NCBI GenBank assembly: GCA_017515355.1
Contig: JAFWGD010000024.1
Coordinates: 1-5,007 of the forward strand
Direction of reading: 5' to 3'
DNA: 5,007 nt
Source: Coriobacteriales bacterium
Lineage (GTDB): Bacteria > Actinomycetota > Coriobacteriia > Coriobacteriales > CADBOM01
Part shown: positions 1-5,007 of the stretch, one piece after another
Position numbering within the stretch: the first letter of the stretch is position 1
Layout of the letters: each line of letters opens with the position of its first letter
The notes under the pieces: generated by a model
Seen by the model: the letters and a program-made list of their open reading frames with translations, nothing else
What the model was told of the DNA's origin: nothing
Database searches by the model: none
Made by a program: the position numbers and the translations under genes

Positions 1-332
1 AGCCGCAGACGATTCGCAAGGCCGTCTCCGACATCATGCAGTATCTCAGCGATGATGGCGCTTCGGAGGAAGAGCTTGCCAAGAGCATCAGGTCCGACTT
101 CGGAGATGCCTCCGAGGGCGAGATCCTCAAGATCATCGCCTCGCTCGAGGAGTCGATGATGCAGGCTTCCTCGAACATGGACTTCGAGAACGCCGCGCGC
201 CTGCGCGATCAGATCGTCAAGCTGAAATCGCAGTTCGAGGGAGTGGATGAGCTCAAGGCTCTCGACAGCCTCAAGGCGAAGAGTCGCAAGGGGAGCGCGT
301 ACGCTTCCCGCCGCAAGCATCGCAGGAAGTGA
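1..332 (+). CDS. uvrB: UvrB, excinuclease ABC subunit B (3' end only)
   Basis: This is the C-terminal 109 residues of UvrB; the gene begins left of the window and the frame is open from base 3. UvrB is the damage-verifying helicase-like subunit of the UvrABC nucleotide excision repair complex in the cytoplasm. The visible part starts with PQTIRKAVSDI, matching the segment that follows the UvrB helicase core. It continues through an acidic linker to a UVR domain (about bases 126-233) with the typical core NMDFENAARLRDQI, the coiled-coil hairpin that contacts UvrC. The ATPase motifs are outside the window. UvrC also carries a UVR motif, but there it is internal and followed by nuclease domains, whereas here the protein ends about 30 residues later, which fits UvrB. 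The last 20 residues (270-329) form a Lys/Arg-rich tail ending SRRKHRRK, longer and more basic than in the E. coli protein. The stop is TGA at 330-332. Confidence 0.9.
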   Translation, partial: PQTIRKAVSDIMQYLSDDGASEEELAKSIRSDFGDASEGEILKIIASLEESMMQASSNMDFENAARLRDQIVKLKSQFEGVDELKALDSLKAKSRKGSAYASRRKHRRK

Positions 333-350
333 CTTTCCCGCTTGGCGAGT

Positions 351-382
351 CGTTTTGTGCGCGAATTTGCCCCGCACAAACG
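351..382 (+). terminator. candidate hairpin downstream of uvrB, no T-tract
   Basis: An inverted repeat lies 18 bases after the uvrB stop. TTTGTGCG (354-361) pairs perfectly with CGCACAAA (373-380) around an 11-base loop. Flanking CG at 351-352 and 381-382 can extend the stem if one T is bulged. The bases after it are not T-rich on either strand, so it is not a classical intrinsic terminator. Its position between uvrB and the next promoter suggests a role in ending or stabilising the uvrB transcript, but that is inference. The inverted repeat itself is directly visible. Confidence 0.35.
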
Positions 383-408
383 TCCGTACGCACCCAGAAA
401 CGGGCTAA

Positions 409-436
409 ACGACATTTCAATTTGGTAAAATACAAT
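409..436 (+). promoter_or_regulatory. candidate promoter for the asp23-fakA-recG-rsmD unit
   Basis: An AT-rich island in otherwise GC-rich DNA contains TACAAT (431-436, five of six matches to the -10 consensus). A 16-base spacer separates it from ACGACA (409-414, four of six matches to the -35 consensus). An overlapping alternative is an extended -10: TG at 423-424, one base, then TAAAAT at 426-431. Either would start transcription around 437-444, giving an untranslated leader of roughly 40 bases. No other gap downstream to the window end shows an equally good promoter, so this may serve all four downstream genes. Confidence 0.5.
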
Positions 437-443
437 GTTGGTT

Positions 444-457
444 CAAGCAGCTGCTTG
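444..457. promoter_or_regulatory. perfect 14-bp palindrome, possible operator
   Basis: CAAGCAGCTGCTTG is a perfect palindrome with no central spacer. It begins 7 bases after the candidate -10 hexamer and ends 13 bases before the Shine-Dalgarno of the next gene. Having no loop, it looks more like a two-fold symmetric site for a dimeric DNA-binding protein than an RNA hairpin, although a shorter stem with a 4-base loop could form in RNA. Its place at the predicted transcription start would suit a repressor operator. No regulator is encoded in the window, so its binder is unknown. Confidence 0.4.
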
Positions 458-481
458 CAATCCGATACTTAGGAGAGTGCT

Positions 482-838
482 ATGGTCAGCTTAAATGACA
501 GCTTTGCAATCCCCGGTGCAGTAACCGTCGAAGAGGGCGTTATCCAGGATATGGCGGGGTACGCTGCAATGGAGTGCTACGGTGTAGCCGGAATGGCCGC
601 TCCCAACTTCACGGACAGCCTCGCAAAGGTGCTTCCGCGTCACAAGCTCCGCAGGGGAATCATCGTCAAGGGCGACGGGGACGCCGTTTCCCTCGAGCTA
701 TACATCGTGGTCCAATATGGCACGAACCTATCGGTCGTCGCGGAGAATCTCGCGGGCACCGTAAGGTACTACATCAGCGAGTTCTTGAACATCCAAGTCG
801 AGGATATTTCGATCAACATCCAAGGGGTTAAGAAATAG
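482..838 (+). CDS. Asp23/Gls24 family protein, YloU-like
   Basis: A 118-residue protein of the Asp23/Gls24 (DUF322) family, close in length and pattern to Bacillus YloU. It has no signal peptide or membrane segment and should be cytoplasmic. Family features include an N-terminal strand leading into GAVTVEEGVIQDMAGYAA, then CYGVAGMA (about residues 33-40), a RRGIIVKGDGDAVSLELYIV strand pair, VQYGTNLSVVAENL (residues 77-90) and the C-terminal IQVEDISINIQGVKK. The start is ATG at 482, preceded by AGGAG at 471-475 with 6 bases between. Asp23 members in staphylococci are linked to the cell envelope stress response; the molecular role of the YloU branch is not settled. It sits directly upstream of the FakA-type kinase gene, as in many Gram-positive genomes, which suggests a functional link. 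Assignment to the family is secure; the function is not. Confidence 0.9.
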   Translation: MVSLNDSFAIPGAVTVEEGVIQDMAGYAAMECYGVAGMAAPNFTDSLAKVLPRHKLRRGIIVKGDGDAVSLELYIVVQYGTNLSVVAENLAGTVRYYISEFLNIQVEDISINIQGVKK

Positions 839-839
839 C

Positions 840-889
840 GCAAGGCTACTGGCGCGAATGCCCGCAGCTTTGGGGCAAGTGCGCCTTGC
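840..889 (+). other. foldable spacer between asp23 and fakA, two competing stems
   Basis: The 93-base spacer can fold into a hairpin. GGCGC (851-855) pairs with GCGCC (881-885), extended by a G-U pair (856/880). After a 2x2 internal loop, TGCCC (859-863) pairs with GGGCA (873-877) around a 9-base loop. A second, exclusive pairing joins GCAAGGC (840-846) to GCCTTGC (883-889). No T-tract follows, so it is not an intrinsic terminator. It might be an RNA processing or stability element, or chance folding of GC-rich sequence. Confidence 0.3.
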
Positions 890-920
890 CGACGACGATT
901 GCAACCCGATGCCGATAATA

Positions 921-925
921 AAGGA
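921..925 (+). promoter_or_regulatory. ribosome binding site deciding the fakA start
   Basis: AAGGA lies 6 bases before ATG 932, a normal spacing. It directly abuts the in-frame ATG at 926 and lies inside the longer reading frame that opens with TTG at 899, so neither of those fits. This favours 932 and the N-terminus MSDSKKIIPAIYAAAQ. Confidence 0.7.
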
Positions 926-931
926 ATGCAA

Positions 932-2548
932 ATGAGCGATTCGAAAAAGATAATTCCGGCAATCTACGCTGCAGCTCAGGCCGTCTCCGAGCATCAGGAG
1001 GAGATCAACAAGCTCAACGTCTTCCCGATTCCGGATGGCGACACCGGCACCAACGTCTCACTCACCATGGAGAACGTTCTCAAGGAGCTCGGAAAGCTCG
1101 GCGACAAGCCCACCAAGGAGGAGGTCTGCAAGGCAGTGCGCCAGGGATCCCTCATGGGCGCGCGCGGCAACTCGGGCGTCATCACGAGCCAGATCCTGCG
1201 CGGTATCACCGAGAAGGCCCTCGAGTGCGATGCCCTCGATCCCAAGTCTGTCTACCTTTGTCTCAACAACGCCGTAGACATCGCATATCAGGCGGTCAGG
1301 CGTCCCGTCGAGGGAACCATCCTCACGGTTGTCAAGGAGACTGCAATCGCTGCCAAGTCAGCCTACAAGAGCAAGATGGATCTCGACGAGATGTTCGATT
1401 TCCTCGCCCATGAGGCGATGGAATCCGTAAAGAGGACCCCGGAGCTGCTTCCCAAGCTCAAGGAGAACGGCGTTGTCGATTCCGGCGGCCTTGCGTTTGC
1501 AATCATGCTCCAGGGCTTTGCGAACACCATGAACGGCAAGGTCGAGACGAACTCCTACAGGTCGCTCTTCCAGATGCAGGGCAAGGTCGAGATCGAGCAG
1601 GTCAACGACTGGGAAGACCATAACTTCCGCTATTGCACCGAGTTCCTGATGAAGAGCGACGTGCTCGACGTGGAGGAGACCTACGAGTACCTCTCCTCGA
1701 TGGGCGATTGCGAACTTGTAGTCGGCGAGCATCCGGACTTCAAGATCCACGTCCACACCAACGCTCCCGGCGAGGTTCTCACCTGGATGATCGAGCGCGG
1801 CCAACCGCATGAGATCTTCATCCACAACATGGACATGCAAAGCGAGGACAGGCTCGAGAAGATCGCTGCCGACCAGGCACCCGAAAAGAAGACAGGCATG
1901 GTCGCCGTGGCGGTTGGAGAGGGCAACGTCGCGATCCTCGAGTCGCTCGGCGTCGACTACGTCGTTTCCGGGGGCCAGACGATGAATCCGTCTACCGCAG
2001 ACATCGTCGATGCGGTGAACTCGCTCAACGTCGAGCAGGTCCTGATCTTCCCAGGCAACAAGAACATCATCATGGCCGCGAATTCCGCCGTCGAACTCGC
2101 CAACAAGCCCTGTGCGGTGATTCCCACTACCAGCGTTCCGCAGACCTTCTCTGCGGTTCTCTGCGCGATTCCCGATGCCGACCTCGATACCAACGTCAAG
2201 GCGATGACCGATGCGATCGAGTACGTCGTCACCGGCGAGGTCACCACTGCGATCAAGGATGCCGTCGGAGACGATGGCCTGCAGATCCACGAGGGCGATG
2301 TAATGGGCATCATCGACGACTCGATCAAAGTCGTCAGGGACAACGTGTTCGATGCCTGCCTCGCAGTGATCGACGAGCTTGCCAAATACGATGACATCGA
2401 TACCCTGACGCTCCTTGCAGGCGCCGACCTTTCGGATGAGGAGTTCGAGAGGATCCAGGAGTACGCCGAGGAGAACCATCCCGATCTCGTCGTCGATCCG
2501 AACAGGGGAGAGCAGCCTCTCTATCCGCTGATCCTCGCTGTCGAATAG
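932..2548 (+). CDS. fakA: fatty acid kinase subunit FakA / DAK2-DegV fusion protein (YloV family)
   Basis: A 538-residue cytoplasmic kinase of the FakA/YloV family, which transfers phosphate from ATP to a fatty acid bound by a separate FakB protein, feeding exogenous or recycled fatty acids into phospholipid synthesis. The N-terminal DAK2 (DhaL-like) domain spans about residues 1-205. Its metal and nucleotide site is seen in LNVFPIPDGDTGTN (residues 28-41; Asp35 and Asp37 are the expected metal ligands), GARGNSGVI (77-84), RPVEGTILTV (124-133) and ENGVVDSGG (178-186). The middle domain has CTEF (Cys235) and KIHVHTNAPG (His273, His275), residues that resemble the metal site described for staphylococcal FakA. 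The C-terminal DegV-like domain carries SGGQTMNPS (346-354), FPGNKNI (373-379) and the typical ending QPLYPLILAVE. Length is normal and no key residue is missing. No fakB lies in the window, so its partner must be elsewhere. Start 932 is chosen on the Shine-Dalgarno; TTG 899 would add 11 residues. Confidence 0.92.
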   Translation: MSDSKKIIPAIYAAAQAVSEHQEEINKLNVFPIPDGDTGTNVSLTMENVLKELGKLGDKPTKEEVCKAVRQGSLMGARGNSGVITSQILRGITEKALECDALDPKSVYLCLNNAVDIAYQAVRRPVEGTILTVVKETAIAAKSAYKSKMDLDEMFDFLAHEAMESVKRTPELLPKLKENGVVDSGGLAFAIMLQGFANTMNGKVETNSYRSLFQMQGKVEIEQVNDWEDHNFRYCTEFLMKSDVLDVEETYEYLSSMGDCELVVGEHPDFKIHVHTNAPGEVLTWMIERGQPHEIFIHNMDMQSEDRLEKIAADQAPEKKTGMVAVAVGEGNVAILESLGVDYVVSGGQTMNPSTADIVDAVNSLNVEQVLIFPGNKNIIMAANSAVELANKPCAVIPTTSVPQTFSAVLCAIPDADLDTNVKAMTDAIEYVVTGEVTTAIKDAVGDDGLQIHEGDVMGIIDDSIKVVRDNVFDACLAVIDELAKYDDIDTLTLLAGADLSDEEFERIQEYAEENHPDLVVDPNRGEQPLYPLILAVE

Positions 2549-2579
2549 GGAGCTGTCGGCAAAACCTAAGGCGGCCTTC

Positions 2580-4748
2580 ATGAGCGAATTGCGCATAAGG
2601 GCAAACCTCTCATTGGATGATCCGGTTACGCGTGTGCGCCAGGTCAGCGAAGTTCGCGCTCGCGCCTTCGCCGAGCTCGGCATCGACACCGTGCGCGACC
2701 TCGTCCTCTACGCTCCGTTCCGCTATATCGATTTCACGGACATCTCAACGATCGCATCATGCGTCATAGGGGAGAAATGCGCGATCGTCGGGACAATCGA
2801 CAAGGTAGAGACGCGCCAGCTTCGCCATCGCAGGATGTCCATCGTCGAGGCTTCGGTCGTTGACGCAACGGGCGCGATGAAGGCGGTTTGGTTCAACCAG
2901 CCCTGGGTCGCAGATAAGCTCGAAAGCGGTTCGACTATCCTCATGCAGGGCGCGATCGAGCATTACAACGGATTCAAGCAGATAAGCTCGCCGATCTACA
3001 GGATCCTCGAAGGCGACCCCTCATCGGCTGCAAGTCTCGGAGTCCAGCCTGTCTACCGCAGCAGGCGTGGACTGACTCCCTCGCTGATAGCAAAGATCGT
3101 CTCGAACGCCGTCGATGACATCCTTCCTTCGAGCATCGATCCGCTCAGCCCTTCTTTGCGCGTTCAGAACAGGATCTGCAGCAGGCAGGTGGCCATCTCG
3201 AACCTCCACAGGCCTGCGAGTATGAAGCTGGTCAAGGAGGCAAAGCGCAGGCTCGCCTACGAGGAGATGCTGCTGCTCCAGCTTCATTGGCTCATAGAGG
3301 CAAAGGGCAGCGACGAGACGCTGAGCTCCTTTGCCCACAACGTCAGCGGCGAGCATCTCGACCGCCTTTTCGCGGCGATTCCCTATGAGCTCACCGCAGA
3401 CCAGAATCGCGCCGTCGCGGACATCTTGGAGGATATGGGAACGCCCAAGCGCATGAACCGTCTGCTTTTGGGCGACGTGGGAAGCGGCAAGACGATCGTC
3501 GCCGCGCTCGCACTCGCGTGCGTCAGCGACTCCGGCTCCCAAGGCGCGATGATGGCCCCCACCGAGGTCCTATGCAGGCAGTATGCGAAGAAGATCGGCC
3601 AGCTCTTCGACGAGATCGGCATACGTTGGGCGATGCTGACCTCGTCGACTGCATCAGCCGAGCGCAGGGATATCGTAGAGGGACTGGCAGCGGGGACGAT
3701 CTCCGTCATATTCGGCACGCATGCGATCATCGAGGACGACATCGCCTTCAACGACCTCACCCTCGTCGTCATCGACGAGCAGCATCGCTTCGGGGTGCAG
3801 CAGCGCGAGAAGCTGCGCAGCAAGGGACCCAGGAGCGACTACCTCTGCATGACCGCCACTCCGATACCGCGTTCGCTCGCTCTGACGATCTACGGCACGC
3901 TCGAGTGCTCCTACATCAAGGAGAAGCCCACAGGTGAGAGGCAGATCGAGACCAAGGTGGTGGGCAAGCGCGAGAGGTTTATAGCCTTTGATGCGATCAG
4001 AGAGGCTGTTTCCGCAGGTCAACAGGCATATATCGTCTGTCCGCTCATCGGACAGGTCGAGGATGGGGAACCCGAAGAGCCCGAAGACGACGAGCTCGAG
4101 GAAGAATTCGACACGCTGCTCACCGAGTTCGACATCGACGACATCCATGAGGATCTCGTGGCCGCGCGCAAGGAGGCGGAGTATCTCCAGACGCAGGTGT
4201 TCCCGGAGTTTCGCATCGGCTTGCTTTGCGGCGAGATGAGCCCGCGCGAGAAGCAAGAGGTGATGGAGAGCTTCAGGAACCATGAGCTCGACGTTCTGGT
4301 TTCGACGACAGTCATCGAAGTCGGATTCGATGTTCCCAATGCCACCGTGATGGTCATCGAGGATGCGGAGCGCTTCGGCCTCTCGCAGCTGCATCAGCTT
4401 CGAGGGCGCGTGGGGCGCGGAGATCTGCCGGGTCGCGCAATTCTCATAGCCTCTACCAACACCCCGGAATCCAAGATGCGCATGGAGAGCATCGAGAAGA
4501 CGCAGGACGGCTTCGAGCTTGCCGAGCTGGACCTCTCGCTGCGCCGAGAAGGCGATGTGGTCGGCAGCAGGCAGCATGGCCTTCCCAGCCTGCGGTTCAC
4601 CAATGTCATCCGCGACTCGAAGATGATCGAGAAGGCCCGCAAGGATGCCAAGGCGATCCTCGATGCGGATCCCTCGCTCTCAAGCGATGCCAACGCGCTG
4701 CTGGCCCATGAGCTGGATGCTGTCTACAAGCGAGGGGAGAGGGCATGA
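2580..4748 (+). CDS. recG: ATP-dependent DNA helicase RecG
   Basis: RecG is a superfamily 2 double-stranded DNA translocase that remodels stalled replication forks and branch-migrates Holliday junctions. The 722-residue product is slightly longer than the usual 680-700. The N-terminal wedge (OB-fold) domain covers about residues 1-200, including LVLYAPFRYIDFTDI and the GFKQISSPIY strand. Helicase motifs follow in order: LTADQNRAV (271-279), Walker A GDVGSGKT (298-305), APTEVL (326-331), DEQHRFG (399-405), TATPIPR (425-431), STTVIEVGFDVPNA (575-588) and QLHQLRGRVGRG (603-614). The RecG-specific C-terminal region is LSLRREGDVVGSRQHGLP (652-669), where most homologues have RGPG in place of RREG. 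An acidic insertion (about residues 491-527) lies in the second helicase lobe. The start is ATG 2580, 31 bases after fakA, with AAGG at 2568-2571 as a modest Shine-Dalgarno. The stop overlaps the rsmD start, which suggests translational coupling. All catalytic motifs are intact. Confidence 0.96.
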   Translation: MSELRIRANLSLDDPVTRVRQVSEVRARAFAELGIDTVRDLVLYAPFRYIDFTDISTIASCVIGEKCAIVGTIDKVETRQLRHRRMSIVEASVVDATGAMKAVWFNQPWVADKLESGSTILMQGAIEHYNGFKQISSPIYRILEGDPSSAASLGVQPVYRSRRGLTPSLIAKIVSNAVDDILPSSIDPLSPSLRVQNRICSRQVAISNLHRPASMKLVKEAKRRLAYEEMLLLQLHWLIEAKGSDETLSSFAHNVSGEHLDRLFAAIPYELTADQNRAVADILEDMGTPKRMNRLLLGDVGSGKTIVAALALACVSDSGSQGAMMAPTEVLCRQYAKKIGQLFDEIGIRWAMLTSSTASAERRDIVEGLAAGTISVIFGTHAIIEDDIAFNDLTLVVIDEQHRFGVQQREKLRSKGPRSDYLCMTATPIPRSLALTIYGTLECSYIKEKPTGERQIETKVVGKRERFIAFDAIREAVSAGQQAYIVCPLIGQVEDGEPEEPEDDELEEEFDTLLTEFDIDDIHEDLVAARKEAEYLQTQVFPEFRIGLLCGEMSPREKQEVMESFRNHELDVLVSTTVIEVGFDVPNATVMVIEDAERFGLSQLHQLRGRVGRGDLPGRAILIASTNTPESKMRMESIEKTQDGFELAELDLSLRREGDVVGSRQHGLPSLRFTNVIRDSKMIEKARKDAKAILDADPSLSSDANALLAHELDAVYKRGERA

Positions 4749-5007
4749 GGATCATAGCGGGAGAGCTGCGCGGCAGGCACATCGATGCGGTTCCAGGAGA
4801 TGAGACTCGCCCGACGACCGACAGGGTGCGCGAAGCGATCGCCAGCTCTGTGATCTCGAACCTAGAGAGCGGCTTCGAGGGAACCAGGGCGCTCGATGCC
4901 TTCGCTGGCTGCGGCGCCCTCGGATTCGAGGCGATATCGCGAGGAAGCGCCTTCTGCCTCATGGTCGATGACTTGCAACGGGCCGTCTCGACCATCAAGG
5001 CCAATGC
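4745..5007 (+). CDS. rsmD: RsmD, 16S rRNA (guanine966-N2)-methyltransferase (5' part)
   Basis: The first 87 residues of an RsmD-type methyltransferase, which runs off the right edge of the window. RsmD uses S-adenosylmethionine to methylate N2 of G966 (E. coli numbering) in 16S rRNA during small-subunit assembly. The opening MRIIAGELRGRHI and the following TRPTTDRVREAI are hallmark RsmD N-terminal motifs. The SAM-binding motif I is LDAFAGCGALGFEAISRG (about residues 55-72), with Cys where most members have Ser in GSG. VDD (about residues 78-80) sits at the end of the second strand, where the SAM ribose is normally held. The catalytic NPPY motif lies beyond the window. ATG 4745 overlaps the recG stop by four bases (ATGA). 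A purine-rich GAGGGGAG (4732-4739) upstream can serve as ribosome binding site. By comparison with related genomes, coaD may follow, but it is not visible here. Confidence 0.92.
   Translation, partial: MRIIAGELRGRHIDAVPGDETRPTTDRVREAIASSVISNLESGFEGTRALDAFAGCGALGFEAISRGSAFCLMVDDLQRAVSTIKAN

Noticed and set aside
574..831. Open frame in another + frame inside asp23
   Set aside because: It is rich in Arg, Gly and His, as expected from an out-of-frame reading, and is fully covered by the recognised Asp23 family gene.
899..931. Upstream TTG start for fakA, adding 11 residues
   Set aside because: The Shine-Dalgarno AAGGA at 921-925 lies inside this extension and is correctly spaced for ATG 932. 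The extra residues do not resemble the family N-terminus.
1358..2689. A 443-codon open frame on the minus strand opposite fakA
   Set aside because: It lies antisense to a fully convincing FakA and overruns into recG. Its translation has no recognisable motif and looks like the complement of GC-biased codons. Long antisense frames are expected with this codon usage.
3654..4577. A 307-codon open frame on the minus strand opposite recG
   Set aside because: It is antisense to the conserved helicase motifs of RecG, with no recognisable domain and no convincing ribosome binding site. It is a codon-bias shadow.
4605..5004. Minus-strand frame across the recG-rsmD junction
   Set aside because: The + strand here encodes the RecG C-terminus and clear RsmD motifs, including LDAFAGCGALG. 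The minus-strand product is low-complexity Ser/Arg/Pro-rich sequence.
1..5007. CRISPR arrays, tRNA or rRNA genes, insertion sequences, phage or defence genes
   Set aside because: I saw no regularly spaced repeats, cloverleaf, terminal inverted repeats with a transposase, or unfamiliar gene. The window is almost fully occupied by five recognised housekeeping genes.

Overview
The window reads as a chromosomal housekeeping segment, with all five genes on the + strand. It holds the 3' end of uvrB (nucleotide excision repair), an Asp23/YloU-family gene, a FakA/YloV-type fatty-acid kinase gene, a complete recG, and the 5' end of rsmD, which runs off the right edge. I see no tRNA, rRNA, transposase, CRISPR array, phage gene or defence cassette.

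Organism. GC content looks to be in the high fifties percent by eye, and arginine is often encoded by AGG. The order Asp23–DAK2/FakA–RecG–RsmD is familiar from Gram-positive bacteria. My best guess is an actinobacterial lineage of the Coriobacteriia type. This is inferred from gene order and protein flavour, not from a database search.

Layout. The uvrB reading frame ends at 332. The 149-base gap after it (333-481) holds a hairpin without a T-tract, an AT-rich promoter-like patch at 409-436, a perfect 14-bp palindrome at 444-457 and a good Shine-Dalgarno before asp23/yloU at 482. A 93-base spacer with a foldable stem (851-885) leads to fakA, whose best start is 932. recG follows 31 bases after the fakA stop. 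rsmD starts inside the recG stop codon (ATGA overlap). Asp23 through RsmD therefore look like one transcription unit driven from the 409-436 region.

How the genes work together. UvrB and RecG serve DNA repair and replication-fork processing. RsmD methylates 16S rRNA. FakA phosphorylates fatty acids held by a FakB partner, and the Asp23/YloU protein is its usual genomic companion. The grouping is conserved gene order rather than a single pathway. I found no convincing undescribed system. The points most worth a second look are the palindrome at the predicted transcription start, an acidic insertion in the RecG helicase C-terminal lobe, and a changed residue pair in the RecG motif downstream of motif VI.
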